A DNA stretch of 64,000 nucleotides from Lentzea albidocapillata (GTDB lineage: Bacteria; Actinomycetota; Actinomycetes; Mycobacteriales; Pseudonocardiaceae): assembly GCF_000719115.1 (NCBI RefSeq), contig NZ_JOEA01000022.1, positions 1 to 64,000 of the forward strand, read 5' to 3'. A program made the translations under genes and the position numbers. Below the pieces are notes generated by a model. The model searched no databases. It saw only the letters and a program-made list of their open reading frames with translations, and was not told the DNA's origin. This document shows, piece after piece, positions 34,952 to 44,466 of this stretch. The stretch's first letter is position 1. Every line of letters starts with the position of its first letter.

Positions 34952-35145
34952 CGTCCAGCAACCCTCCGATTGCTGCTCGAAGATCCGTTAGTGCTGGTCA
35001 GGGCCATGCGGGGGGTTGACAAACCACCTGTTCGCGTGCAAGGTACGTCTCATCGAAGATCGACTGGCAGCCCGTCGCGTCCTCGATTCGGGTCCCGGTT
35101 AGGCTCCTTGCCTGGTGGTTGTTCCCTAGGAAGGACGCTGGAGCC

Positions 35146-35916
35146 GTGAATTCAGGAGTGTCTCGCCGGTTTATCGTGACGGCAGCGCTGGCCGCTGGCC
35201 TCGGCCTGGTGGCGGTCGGCTGCAGCGCCGGTCAGGTCACCCAGACCGACACCCAGGTGGCCGCCGTCGATGGTGCGAGCGGCAACGCCGGCCCGATCGC
35301 GGTGCGCAACGCCATGCTCGCCTTCCCGGCGGACGGCAACCGGTACAAGGACGGTGAGGACGTCCCGCTGACGTTCGTCATCGCGAACACCGGGTCCACC
35401 CCGGACAAGCTGCTGTCGATCAAGTCCGAGGCCTCCGAGGCCGAGGCCGAGGTCGTCGGCTCGAAGGACATCCCGGCGCAGTACGCGCTGCGGGCCGAGT
35501 ACGACGCCTCGAAGGCGCCGACGAAGACCTCCGCGCCTTCGTCCTCCGCTGCCTCGTCGGTCGTGCCGACCTCGGGTGTTCCGTCGTCGAACGCGGGCAC
35601 GCCGTCCTCCAACGCCGGCACCCCGTCCTCGAGTGTGTCGTCGACCGGTACGCCGTCCTCGGGTGTGTCGTCGTCCGCCGCGTCCTCGACCGGCCGCCCC
35701 TCGAACTCCTCCGCCGCACCGACGGCCGTGGACCCGGACCTCGAGGTGCTGCAGATCCGCTGCACGCTCAAGAGCCTGAACCGCGAGGTCGTGGCGGCAC
35801 AGACCGTCAAGATCACGTTCCTCTTCGAGAAGGCCGGCTCGCTGACGCTGGAGGTGCCCATGGCGCCGTCCGAGCACAAGCGCACGAGCGAGAACCACGA
35901 GTCCGGCGGCCACTAG
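35146..35916 (+). CDS. lpqE: LpqE-like lipoprotein
   Basis: 256 residues. Signal peptide with lipobox VAVGC (Cys at about 25), then an immunoglobulin-like domain: IAVRNAMLAFP, DVPLTFVIANTGSTPDKLLSI, and near the C-terminus LTLEVPMAPS. Position between carD and radA matches mycobacterial lpqE. The domain is interrupted by a ~60-residue Ser/Thr/Pro-rich stretch with repeats of SSNAGTP and GTPSSGVSS (about 125-190). GTG start at 35146 with GGAG close upstream. Function unknown; a copper/metal or envelope role has been discussed for related folds. Confidence 0.82.
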   Translation: MNSGVSRRFIVTAALAAGLGLVAVGCSAGQVTQTDTQVAAVDGASGNAGPIAVRNAMLAFPADGNRYKDGEDVPLTFVIANTGSTPDKLLSIKSEASEAEAEVVGSKDIPAQYALRAEYDASKAPTKTSAPSSSAASSVVPTSGVPSSNAGTPSSNAGTPSSSVSSTGTPSSGVSSSAASSTGRPSNSSAAPTAVDPDLEVLQIRCTLKSLNREVVAAQTVKITFLFEKAGSLTLEVPMAPSEHKRTSENHESGGH

Positions 35917-35930
35917 CCTTCCGACGCACG

Positions 35931-35967
35931 AAAACGCCGCTCCCTGGCATCAGGGGGCGGCGTTCTT
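35931..35967. terminator. Bidirectional terminator between lpqE and the DoxX gene
   Basis: AAAACGCCGCTCCCT and AGGGGGCGGCGTTCTT form a strong stem (one bulge) between two converging genes; A-run on one side and T-rich on the other suit both strands. Confidence 0.85.
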
Positions 35968-35974
35968 CGTTTGT

Positions 35975-36409
35975 TCAGGAGGCCTGCAGCATCGGGCGGA
36001 ACTTGTCGCGGTAGGCCCATGCGAGGCCGATCTCGGCGGCGACCACGAGCAGCGCCATCACCATGCCGCTGGGCTCCAGGAAGACGTGGAACAGGAAGAT
36101 GTTCACGACCATCGGTGCCAGCAGCGCCAGAGCCAGCGGCACGAACCGGCCGATGATCAGCAGGATGCCGGAGAGCAACTGGACGCCGGACGCGAGCTGC
36201 AGCATGTACCCGGTCGCGTAGAGGGCGCCGCTGAAGGCCACACCTTCGGGTGCCATCGTGCTGGGGTCCGGGGCGGGCATGAACATGATGAAGCCGTTCA
36301 GGCCGGTCGTGGCGAAGAGCAGGCCGGTCAGCACGCGGGTGACGACGGTGGCGTAGCGGCCGATGGCGAACTTGCGGGTCTTCGTCGCGGAAGCGGTTGC
36401 GGTGCTCAC
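35975..36409 (-). CDS. DoxX-family membrane protein
   Basis: 144 residues, four transmembrane helices of DoxX type: VVTRVLTGLLFATTGLNGF, a GYMLQLASGVQLLSGILLI pair and LALLAPMVVNIFLFH. Members often associate with redox or thiol-stress enzymes; the role here is unknown. The GTG start at 36409 is preceded by GGAGGACA. Longer frames upstream are not plausible. Confidence 0.85.
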   Translation of the reverse strand: MSTATASATKTRKFAIGRYATVVTRVLTGLLFATTGLNGFIMFMPAPDPSTMAPEGVAFSGALYATGYMLQLASGVQLLSGILLIIGRFVPLALALLAPMVVNIFLFHVFLEPSGMVMALLVVAAEIGLAWAYRDKFRPMLQAS

Positions 36410-36619
36410 TGTGTCCTCCAGGTGTGTCGTGTCCTTCCACTGATGCGTCGAACGGGCACGACACCGGATCGACAAACCCGCCAAAGAATCTTGGAAGTTT
36501 CTCGAAGCCGGGCCTGACCTGGCTGTCCGCGAGGACGACCGACTTCCCGGCGAACGAGCCGGAGTCTGCGCAGCAGCGGCAAACCAGCACTGTCGTACCT
36601 GTGCTCTAACGTTCGGCTC

Positions 36620-38032
36620 GTGGTGAAGACAGCGCGGCCGATCTTCCGTTGTGCCGAGTGCGGGCACGAGGTGGCGAAGTGGTTCGGCCGCTGCCCCGAG
36701 TGCCAGGCCTGGGGCAGCATCGAGGAACGAGGCACCGCGTCGGTGACGCGGGTGGTGGCGGGCGCGCCGACGTCGGTCGCCCGGCCGATCGGCGAGGTCG
36801 ACATCGAGTCGGCGCGGGCGCTCCCGACTGGCGTCAGCGAGTTCGACCGGGTGCTGGGCGGCGGCCTGGTGCCTGGTGCCGTCGTGCTGCTCGCCGGTGA
36901 GCCCGGCGTGGGCAAGTCGACGTTGTTGCTGGAGGCGGCGCACCGGTGGGCCGAGAGCCACGGGCGTTGTCTTTATGTCACGGGTGAGGAGTCGGCGGGG
37001 CAGGTGCGGCTGCGCGCGGAACGCACCGGCAACCTCCACGGCGAGATGTACCTGGCGGCCGAGAGTGAGCTCAGCGCGTTGCTCGGGCAGGTCGACGAGG
37101 TGAAGCCGTCGATGTTGATCGTCGACTCCATCCAGACCATGTCGACGATGAGTGCCCAGGGCGGGCCCGGAGGCGTGACCCAGGTGCGCGCCGTCGCTTC
37201 CGGACTGATCGCGATGGCCAAGGAACGCGGGCTGCCGATCGTCCTGGTCGGACACGTCACGAAGGACGGATCCGTTGCGGGGCCCAGGGTGCTGGAGCAC
37301 CTGGTCGACGTCGTTCTGCAGTTCGAGGGTGATCGCCACTCCAGTCTGCGGCTGCTGCGCGGCATCAAGAACCGCTATGGCGCGGCGGACGAGGTGGGGT
37401 GCTTCGAGCTGCGTGACGACGGCATCGCGTGCGTGCCGGACCCGTCCGGGTTGTTCCTCACGCGGCGCGACAAAGCTGTCGAGGGCACCTGCGTCACGGT
37501 GATCGTCGAGGGCAAGCGGCCGATGCTCGGCGAGGTGCAGGCGTTGGTGGCGAAGACGAATCTCCCGGCGCCCCGGCGCGCGGTGAGCGGGCTCGACTCC
37601 GCGCGGATCGCCATGGCGCTGGCGGTGCTGGAGAAGCGCGGCAAGGTCAACCTGTTCCAGAAGGACGTCTTCACCGCGACCGTGGGCGGCATGCGGCTGG
37701 TCGAACCGGCCGCGGACCTCGCCGTGGTGCTGGCGGTGGCGTCGGCGGAACGCGAGATCGCCCTGCCGGCCGACCTGGTGGTGCTCGGTGAGGTGGGGCT
37801 GGCCGGTGAGATCCGGCGCGTGAACGGCGTCGGCAAGCGGCTCAGCGAGGCCGCACGGCTCGGCTTCAAGAAGGCGCTGGTGCCGCCGGACCACGGGCCG
37901 CTGCCGGACGGGGTGCGGGCGCTGGTGGCGCACGATCTGGTGTCGGCGCTGGAGGTGCTGGGACTGAACAGGCGGCACAGCAGCAAGGGCAGCGAGAGCA
38001 AGGGCAGCGAGAGCATCACCGACGACGACTGA
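36620..38032 (+). CDS. radA: DNA repair protein RadA
   Basis: 470 residues; a RecA-like branch-migration ATPase in recombination. N-terminal zinc finger CAECGHEV...CPEC, Walker A GEPGVGKSTL (about 93), the RadA-specific KNRYG motif, and a C-terminal Lon-protease-like domain (about 300-450). A repeated basic/serine tail KGSESKGSES ends it. The start is one of two consecutive GTG codons (36620 or 36623). In most actinobacteria disA follows; it does not here. Confidence 0.95.
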   Translation: MVKTARPIFRCAECGHEVAKWFGRCPECQAWGSIEERGTASVTRVVAGAPTSVARPIGEVDIESARALPTGVSEFDRVLGGGLVPGAVVLLAGEPGVGKSTLLLEAAHRWAESHGRCLYVTGEESAGQVRLRAERTGNLHGEMYLAAESELSALLGQVDEVKPSMLIVDSIQTMSTMSAQGGPGGVTQVRAVASGLIAMAKERGLPIVLVGHVTKDGSVAGPRVLEHLVDVVLQFEGDRHSSLRLLRGIKNRYGAADEVGCFELRDDGIACVPDPSGLFLTRRDKAVEGTCVTVIVEGKRPMLGEVQALVAKTNLPAPRRAVSGLDSARIAMALAVLEKRGKVNLFQKDVFTATVGGMRLVEPAADLAVVLAVASAEREIALPADLVVLGEVGLAGEIRRVNGVGKRLSEAARLGFKKALVPPDHGPLPDGVRALVAHDLVSALEVLGLNRRHSSKGSESKGSESITDDD

Positions 38033-38134
38033 GCAGCTGCCGCGTCGAGGGGACGCGGCGGTCCGGGGCGGTCGGTGCCGGGCTCCCGAGCGGCCGGGCG
38101 CGTGCGGCTGCGCAGGCCGTGATCGAATACGCGG

Positions 38135-38668
38135 GTGTTGGGGAGACACGACAGCGAGATCGGTGAGTTACTGCGGTTCGCAGCGGCCTTGGTGCCCTCG
38201 GAGGTGCAGAGCGCCGACCTGCTCGACTACCTGGACCTCGAGGAGTGGGAGCTGGTTCTCCAGCTGCTGGGGGAGTTCGACGGCCACACCTGGCAGACAC
38301 CGCGCTACTGGGCCCTGCTGGCCGAGGCGGCGACCGAGATGGACCAGGACGACGCCTGGTTCCAGTGGCGGTGCGTGGAGTCGATCCAAGGCGTGCTGCG
38401 GGTCGAGCTGACGCTGGCTGTCGCCGCGGAACCGTTGCAGGCCAGGGGAGAACGTCCGATGTGGGACGTCACGGGCAAGCACCAGCGGGTGGCCGCGCTG
38501 TGGATCGAGTCCAAGCCCGTGCTGGGGCCGGGTGAACGCGCCACGGCACGGCTGAGGCCGTTCGTGCCGCCGGCGTGGGCGCATCTCATCCGCGGCGACG
38601 TGATCACGTTGCTCGGCGGCTCGCCGGGCACCGCGAAGATCATCGAAAAAGTACCGCCGCGGCCCTGA
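38135..38668 (+). CDS. Hypothetical protein downstream of radA
   Basis: 177 residues. The N-terminal ~100 are helical and acidic (LLDYLDLEEWELVLQLLGEF). The C-terminal part (GERATARLRPFVPPAWAHL-IRGDVITLLGG) resembles a small beta-barrel of the EF-Tu domain-3 type that appears in actinobacterial immunity-like hypothetical proteins. I do not recognise the family. It occupies the place where disA is usually found. The GTG start has no strong ribosome site. Its stop codon lies inside a terminator hairpin. Confidence 0.6.
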   Translation: MLGRHDSEIGELLRFAAALVPSEVQSADLLDYLDLEEWELVLQLLGEFDGHTWQTPRYWALLAEAATEMDQDDAWFQWRCVESIQGVLRVELTLAVAAEPLQARGERPMWDVTGKHQRVAALWIESKPVLGPGERATARLRPFVPPAWAHLIRGDVITLLGGSPGTAKIIEKVPPRP

Positions 38669-38684
38669 AACAGGACCGCGGCGG
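38654..38684. terminator. Bidirectional terminator
   Basis: CCGCCGCGGCCCTG-AAA-CAGGACCGCGGCGG forms a 14-bp stem with one mismatch between the hypothetical gene (whose stop is in the stem) and the convergent OtsB-GH15 gene. Confidence 0.75.
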
Positions 38685-38700
38685 CAGCAGAACCTCTAAA

Positions 38701-41232
38701 TCACTGCGAAAGCAGCTGGGCGCAGCGAATCAACCCGAGGTGCGAGTACGCCTGCGGGTGGTTGCCCAGCGAGCGCTCGGCGACCGGGTCGTACTCCTCG
38801 GGCAGCAGGCCGGTGGGGCCGGCCGCGTCCACCATCTGCGCGAAGAGTTCCTCGGCCTCGGTGCGACGACCGGTGAGCAGGTACGACTCGATCATCCAGG
38901 CGGCGCAGAGGTGGAAGCCGCCCTCGTCGCCCGGCAGGCCGTCGTCGCGGTGGTAGCGGTACACGGTCGAGCCGGACCGCAGCTCCGCCTCGATGGCCGT
39001 CACGGTCGACTGGAAGCGCTCGTCGGCCGGGTCGATCAGACCCGACAGACCCACGAACAGCGAGGCGGCGTCCAGGTCGTCGCCGTCGTAGGCCGTGGTG
39101 AAGGACTGGACCTCGTCGTTCCAGCCGTTCTTGAGCACGTCGTTGGAGATCGTGTCGCGCAGCGGCACCCACGACGGGTCCAGCTCGCGGCCGAACTGCT
39201 CGCCGAGCTTGATGGCGCGGTCGATGGTCAGCCAGCACATGACCTTGGAGTACACGTGGTGGCGCGGCGCGTGCCGCTCCTCCCAGATGCCGTGGTCGGG
39301 CTCGTGCCAGCGCCGCGAGACGGCCTCGGCCATCGCCTGGACCATCGCCCAGTCGGCGTCCGACAACGCACCACGCGCGGTGGCCAGCTGCACGACCAGG
39401 TCGACGACCGGGCCGAACACGTCGAGCTGCACCTGCTGGTTCGCGAGGTTGCCAACGCGCACGGGACGCGAGCCCGCGTAGCCGGGCAGCGACTCGATGA
39501 CGGCCTCGGCGCCCAGCTGAGTGCCGTGCAGCGTGTACAGCGGGTGCAGCCGCTCGGGGCCGGGAATGGTCTCCAGGACGCCGTGCAGCCACACCAGGAA
39601 GCCGTCGGCCTCCGCGTACGAGCCCACCGACACCAGCGCGGCGGCGGTCATCGCGCCGTCGCGCAGCCAGCAGTAGCGGTAGTCCCAGTTCCGGACGCCG
39701 CCGAGCTCCTCGGGCAGTGACGTGGTGGCCGCCGCCATGATCGAGCCGGAGTCCTTGTGCACCAGGCCACGCAGGGTCAGTGCCGAACGCAGCACCAGGT
39801 CCGTCTGCACGGTCGGCAGTCGAAGACCCGCCGCCCAGTCCGCCCAGTAGCCCGCGGCGCGGTCACGGCGCACGGACTCGGGCTGGGCGTGCTCGGAGAT
39901 GTCGTCGGTGCCGCACCGCAGCTCCAGCAACACCGGCGCACCCTCGCGCGGCCGGACCACGGCGCGTGCGGTCTCCTGCACGCCGTCCGAGGTGATCTCC
40001 CAGTCGACACCGGGGGAACGCAGCACCATCGGGTCCGACGTGCCGACGATGCGCAGGCCGTCGCGCTCGCGCAGCAGCCGCACCGGCACCTGCCCGAACT
40101 CGGGGCGCGGCGCGAACGTGATCACCGCGTTGGTCGAGCCGGAGATCCGCCGGACGAGGTCCGTGCGGTGCGAGGCCAGGTCGTGCTCCAGGTAGTCCGA
40201 CACCAGGAGCCGCGACCAGCGGGTCTCGACGATCATCGTGCCCGGCAGGTAGCGCTGGCCCAGCGGCAGCGACCCGTGCTCCGGCTTGATCGAGAAGTGG
40301 CCTGCGGCGGGGCCGCCGAGCAGGTCCGCGAAGATCGCCGCGGAGTCCGGCTCGGGGTGGCACAGCCAGTTGACCTTGGCGTCCGGCGTCACGAGAGCCA
40401 CGGACCGCTCGTTCGCGAGCATGGTCAGGCGCTCGATCGGCACGGCCTGGTCGCCGTGCAGCCACGCGCGGCGCTCCTCCAGGAGGAACGCCAGCACCGT
40501 CGCCACGTCGGCCGGATCGGCGACGTAGTGCTGGGCCAGCGACTCACCGGCACCCACGCGGATGCCGAGGTCCGGGCCGTGCAGGCGCTCGAACGCCTTC
40601 TCGTCCGTGACGTCGTCGCCCAGGAAGATCGCCGCGGTGGCGCCCACCTGGTGCCGCAGGATGTCGAGGGCGTGGCCCTTGTTGGTCTCGACGACGGCGA
40701 GCTCGATGACGGCCTTGCCCTCGGTGACCTGCACACCTTCCCAGGTGCACGGGCCGGAGCGGACGGCGTCGAGCACCGCTGCGCCGATGGCCTCGCTCGC
40801 CGCACGGCGGACGTGCACGGCGATCGAGGCGGGCTTCACCTCGAGGTGCACGCCCTCCTGGCCGTCGACGATCTCTTCGAGGTCGGTCTCGATGCGCCGC
40901 AGCAACGCCTTGGCGTTGGCGTCCAGCGCGTGCACGAAGCCGACGTCGAACTCGGAGCCGTGCGAGCCCACCAGGTGGACCTCGCCCGGCAGGCGGGAAA
41001 GGGTGGCCAGGTCGCGCAGCGCGCGACCCGAGATCACGGCCGATGTGGTCTCGTGCAGCGACGCCAGCGAACGCAGCGCGTTCACCGACTCCGGGAGCGG
41101 GCGGGCCTGCTCCGGATCGCTCACGATCGGCGCGAGTGTTCCGTCGTAGTCGCTTGCGACCAGCAGTCGCGGGGTCCTGGCCAGCTGCACGATGGCACGG
41201 CGCAGTTCGGCGGGGAGGGCCTCGGCGGTCAA
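38701..41232 (-). CDS. otsB: Trehalose-6-phosphate phosphatase fused to a GH15 glycoside hydrolase
   Basis: About 843 residues. Residues ~1-250 are a HAD-type trehalose phosphatase: DYDGTLAP (nucleophile Asp at about 28), SGR, and motif IV FLGDDVTDEKAF. Residues ~265-840 are a complete GH15 domain: RNWDYRYCWLRDGAMTAA (about 522, catalytic Glu/Asp region) and DHGIWEERHAPRHHVYSKVM (about 650). Actinobacterial GH15 enzymes include trehalases, so the fusion could join synthesis and breakdown of trehalose, or the GH15 part may be regulatory. The TTG at 41232 is favoured by AGGAGGGG just upstream; an in-frame start at 41325 would overlap otsA. 44 bases after otsA. Confidence 0.88.
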   Translation of the reverse strand: MTAEALPAELRRAIVQLARTPRLLVASDYDGTLAPIVSDPEQARPLPESVNALRSLASLHETTSAVISGRALRDLATLSRLPGEVHLVGSHGSEFDVGFVHALDANAKALLRRIETDLEEIVDGQEGVHLEVKPASIAVHVRRAASEAIGAAVLDAVRSGPCTWEGVQVTEGKAVIELAVVETNKGHALDILRHQVGATAAIFLGDDVTDEKAFERLHGPDLGIRVGAGESLAQHYVADPADVATVLAFLLEERRAWLHGDQAVPIERLTMLANERSVALVTPDAKVNWLCHPEPDSAAIFADLLGGPAAGHFSIKPEHGSLPLGQRYLPGTMIVETRWSRLLVSDYLEHDLASHRTDLVRRISGSTNAVITFAPRPEFGQVPVRLLRERDGLRIVGTSDPMVLRSPGVDWEITSDGVQETARAVVRPREGAPVLLELRCGTDDISEHAQPESVRRDRAAGYWADWAAGLRLPTVQTDLVLRSALTLRGLVHKDSGSIMAAATTSLPEELGGVRNWDYRYCWLRDGAMTAAALVSVGSYAEADGFLVWLHGVLETIPGPERLHPLYTLHGTQLGAEAVIESLPGYAGSRPVRVGNLANQQVQLDVFGPVVDLVVQLATARGALSDADWAMVQAMAEAVSRRWHEPDHGIWEERHAPRHHVYSKVMCWLTIDRAIKLGEQFGRELDPSWVPLRDTISNDVLKNGWNDEVQSFTTAYDGDDLDAASLFVGLSGLIDPADERFQSTVTAIEAELRSGSTVYRYHRDDGLPGDEGGFHLCAAWMIESYLLTGRRTEAEELFAQMVDAAGPTGLLPEEYDPVAERSLGNHPQAYSHLGLIRCAQLLSQ

Positions 41233-41276
41233 CGCCCCTCCTGGAGCACTCGATGGGTCATGGGATCTGAAAGGAT

Positions 41277-42716
41277 TCAGACCGAGGTCTGCGTGCCCAA
41301 CGCCTCCAGGAACGACCTTGCCCAACGGTCAACGTCGTGGGTGAGGACCTGACGGCGCAGCGCGCGCATCCTACGGCGGCCTTCTGCGGGATCGATGTCG
41401 AGGGCGGCCTGCAATGCGTTCTTGACACCGTCCAGATCATGGGGGTTCACCAGGAACGCACTGGTCAGTTCTGCGGCAGCGCCGGCGAACTCGCTGAGCA
41501 CCAGAGCTCCACCAAGATCATATCGGCAGGCCACGTACTCCTTGCACACGAGGTTCATACCGTCCCGAACGGGCGTGACGACCATGACGTCCGCCGCGCT
41601 CATGAACGCGACGAGCTCCTCGCGGTCCACCGACTGGTGCAGGTAGTGCACGACGGGCTTGCCGACCCGTCCGAACTCGCCGTTGATCCGCCCGACCGAC
41701 TGCTCGATGTCCTGGCGCATCGTCTTGTAGTGGTCGACCCGCTCACGACTGGGTGTCGCGAGCTGGATCATCCCGACGTCCTCCGGGTCCACGCGTCCGT
41801 CCGCGATCAGCTCGTACAGAGCGCGGATCCTGACGTCGATGCCCTTCGTGTAGTCGAGGCGGTCCACACCCAGCAGGATGCGCTTCGGGTTGCCGAGATC
41901 CTCTCGAATCTGCCTCGCGCGGGCCTGGGTGTCCTTGCGCCGGGCCACCGCGTCGAGGCCCGCGCTGTCGATCGAGATGGGGAACGCGCCGACGCGCACC
42001 GTCCGGTCGCCGACCTGCACGACACCTGGCCGGGTCCGGACACCGACGGTGCCGCGGCTGGGCTCCAGGCCGACGAGGCGGCGAGCCAGCCAGAGGAAGT
42101 TCTGCGCGCCGCCGGGCCGGTGGAAGCCCACCAGGTCGGCGCCGAGCAGGCCGCGGATGATCTCCGTGCGCCACGGGAGCTGCATGAACAGCTCGACCGG
42201 CGGGAACGGGATGTGCAGGAAGAAGCCGATCTTGAGGTCGGGCCGCTGGTCGCGCAGCATCGCCGGGACGAGCTGCAGCTGGTAGTCCTGCACCCACACC
42301 GTCGCGCCCTGGGCGGCGACCTTCGCGGTCGCGTCGGCGAACCGCTGGTTGACCTTCACGTAGGCGTTCCACCAGTGCCGGTGGAACGCGGGCTGCGCCA
42401 CGACGTCGTGGTAGAGCGGCCAGAGCGTGCCGTTGGAGAAGCCCTCGTAGTAGTCCTCGACCTCCTTGGCCGAGAGCTCGACGGGGTGCAGCAGCAGGCC
42501 GTCGTCCTCGAACGGCGGCACCTCGGTGTCCGCGACGCCGGGCCAGCCGACCCAGGCGCCGCTGTGTGAGCGTAGGAACGGTTCGAGCGCGCTCACGAGC
42601 CCGCCCGGGCTGTGTTTCCACCGCTCGGTTCCGTCGGGCAAGCGCTCCAGGTCAACCGGCAGCCGGTTGGCCACGACTACGAATTCCGCCCCGTTCTCGC
42701 CAATGTCCATGCTCAC
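41277..42716 (-). CDS. otsA: Trehalose-6-phosphate synthase (OtsA)
   Basis: 479 residues of glycosyltransferase family 20; joins UDP-glucose (or ADP-glucose) and glucose-6-phosphate. Seen: [11 protein letters not shown] at the N-terminus, [21 protein letters not shown], the donor-site RLDYTKGI and [12 protein letters not shown]. The GTG at 42716 is followed by an ATG two codons later; either may start it. It forms an operon with the otsB fusion, giving the two-step OtsA-OtsB trehalose pathway. Confidence 0.95.
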   Translation of the reverse strand: MSMDIGENGAEFVVVANRLPVDLERLPDGTERWKHSPGGLVSALEPFLRSHSGAWVGWPGVADTEVPPFEDDGLLLHPVELSAKEVEDYYEGFSNGTLWPLYHDVVAQPAFHRHWWNAYVKVNQRFADATAKVAAQGATVWVQDYQLQLVPAMLRDQRPDLKIGFFLHIPFPPVELFMQLPWRTEIIRGLLGADLVGFHRPGGAQNFLWLARRLVGLEPSRGTVGVRTRPGVVQVGDRTVRVGAFPISIDSAGLDAVARRKDTQARARQIREDLGNPKRILLGVDRLDYTKGIDVRIRALYELIADGRVDPEDVGMIQLATPSRERVDHYKTMRQDIEQSVGRINGEFGRVGKPVVHYLHQSVDREELVAFMSAADVMVVTPVRDGMNLVCKEYVACRYDLGGALVLSEFAGAAAELTSAFLVNPHDLDGVKNALQAALDIDPAEGRRRMRALRRQVLTHDVDRWARSFLEALGTQTSV

Positions 42717-42779
42717 GAAAACGAGGCTAGTGCGGACCCGTGCTCTCGGCGTGTCGTGTAACCCCCGTCACAGCGAGTT

Positions 42780-44213
42780 TCACTCCAAACGACGCTTGCT
42801 GGGTTTGAGCGGGCCGGACATGCGCGGACCTGCGAACTTGCGCTCCAGACGCCCCAGTCCGGTGCGCACCGGCTGGGCCAGGTACTCGCCGAATACGACA
42901 CCTCCGGCCAGTGCGAGAGCAATGCCACTCGCGAAGACGAGCGTGCTCAAACCAGCCGGATCGCCCTCGGCGGTGAGCTGGAACAGGCCTCGGTACGTGG
43001 TCCAGCCGGGCAGCAGCGGGACCACGCCGGCCTGGACGACGACGAGCGTCGGGATGCGCAACCGGCGGGTCATCGTGGCGCCGCCGAACCCGGTGATCGC
43101 GGCCGCCACGGCGGAACTCAGCAGCGCGTCGAGGCCGAGGCTCGTCATGAGGCCGTACGCGGCCGTGCCGATCGCGCCGGAGATGGCGGCGGCGACGAGA
43201 GCGCGTGGCCGTGCGTAACAGGCGAGTGCGAAGAACGCACTGGTCGCCGCTCCGGCCGCGAACTGCATCGGCACCGCGGAGATCAGGGCCGGCAACGGGT
43301 CGCTGAGCCGGATGTCCAGTCCGAAGTGGACGGCCGTGCGGATCGCCAGCGCGACACCGGCTATCAGGCCCGCGCTGAGCAGCACGGTTTCGACCGTGCG
43401 GCCCGCGGCGGTGACGTTGTAGCCGGAGATCGCGTCCTGCACGGTGCTCACCAGCGCGAGCCCGGACAGCAGCACCACGATCCCGACGGCCACGAGCAGA
43501 CTCGGCCGCACCGGCAGCAACCCGGTCGAGTAGATCGCCAGCGCGGCACCCGTGCCGAGCGCGCCGCCGAGGAGTTGCTGGAAGAAGAACGGCAGGTTGC
43601 GGCGGTTGAGGATGCGGCCGACCCGGTCGACCACCGCCGTGATGACCGCCGCGGTGAGCGCGAGCACCAGCCCGCCGCCCACGAGGAACGCCACCGCGCC
43701 CGCCATTCCGCCCCATGCGGCGGTGGCGATCCAGCGCGGGTACGGGTGCTTGGCGTTCGTGATGTCTTCGAGCCGTGCGTGGGCTTCCTCGATCGGCCCC
43801 AGATTGCGCACCAGTTGTTCGACATCGGCGAGCCGCGTGTAGTCGAGACCGCGTTGCCGGACGACGCGAATCGACGTGATCGGCAACGCCTCCGTGCCGC
43901 GATGACAGGACACGCTGATCGAGGTGTAGATCACGTCGACTTCGGTGTGCGGGAGTCCATAGCTCTCGGTGACCGAGAGAATCGTGGCTGTCACATCGGC
44001 CGCACCGGCCCCACTGGCCATTTGGACCTCACCGATCTTGAGGGCGAGATCGAGTACCAGGTGAACCGTGGTGTCATCGGGCAGAGCCGGGCCGTGCAGG
44101 CTGTTCGTGGAAATCGTGGGCACCTCCGTCGTGTGATCGTGACAGGGCCTTCGACTGTTGCTGTGTCGTCTGCCACCTCCGATCGGGCGACCCGAAAAGG
44201 AGGACATGATCAC
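42780..44213 (-). CDS. ThrE-type threonine/serine exporter
   Basis: About 477 residues. The N-terminal soluble half (DUF1212 type: MASGAGAADVTATI, ITSIRVVRQRGLDYTRL) precedes about ten membrane helices, including the C-terminal DUF3815-like half. The fused arrangement is that of Corynebacterium ThrE, which exports threonine and serine with proton exchange. The start is uncertain: GTG 44213 or ATG 44207, both without a ribosome site. 63 bases upstream of otsA on the same strand. Confidence 0.88.
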   Translation of the reverse strand: MIMSSFSGRPIGGGRRHSNSRRPCHDHTTEVPTISTNSLHGPALPDDTTVHLVLDLALKIGEVQMASGAGAADVTATILSVTESYGLPHTEVDVIYTSISVSCHRGTEALPITSIRVVRQRGLDYTRLADVEQLVRNLGPIEEAHARLEDITNAKHPYPRWIATAAWGGMAGAVAFLVGGGLVLALTAAVITAVVDRVGRILNRRNLPFFFQQLLGGALGTGAALAIYSTGLLPVRPSLLVAVGIVVLLSGLALVSTVQDAISGYNVTAAGRTVETVLLSAGLIAGVALAIRTAVHFGLDIRLSDPLPALISAVPMQFAAGAATSAFFALACYARPRALVAAAISGAIGTAAYGLMTSLGLDALLSSAVAAAITGFGGATMTRRLRIPTLVVVQAGVVPLLPGWTTYRGLFQLTAEGDPAGLSTLVFASGIALALAGGVVFGEYLAQPVRTGLGRLERKFAGPRMSGPLKPSKRRLE

Positions 44214-44382
44214 TGTCTGTTGGTTACCCTCCTGACCTGGTCAAGGCGGTCACTGCGACGCATTGATCCACTCGGTTGGTTGGTCTGACTCCTGTCGGAG
44301 CAATCCGATCACACTGAGAGCAGACCGTTCGCCGCAGGTAACACCCGCAACGGGCGCTTACGATGTTCGCGAACACAGGCCG

Positions 44383-44455
44383 GCCGGCGTAGCTCAATTG
44401 GCAGAGCACTCGCCTTGTAAGCGAAAGGTTAGGGGTTCGATTCCCCTCGCCGGCT
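44383..44455 (+). tRNA. tRNA-Thr (anticodon TGT)
   Basis: A complete cloverleaf: acceptor GCCGGCG/CGCCGGC, D-stem GCTC/GAGC, anticodon loop CTTGTAA with TGT at 44416-44418, five-base variable loop, T-stem AGGGG/CCCCT with TTCGATT. Discriminator base T. The 3' CCA is not encoded. One mismatch (C-A) lies at the top of the anticodon stem. Confidence 0.96.
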
Positions 44456-44466
44456 CAATTGGGGAA

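Noticed and set aside
35975..38149. 724-codon minus-strand frame across DoxX, the radA promoter and radA
   Set aside because: Only its 3' part (DoxX, from GTG 36409) is real; the rest is a shadow of radA.
39757..41352. Long plus-strand frame opposite the OtsB-GH15 gene
   Set aside because: Shadow frame; the minus-strand protein has intact HAD and GH15 motifs.
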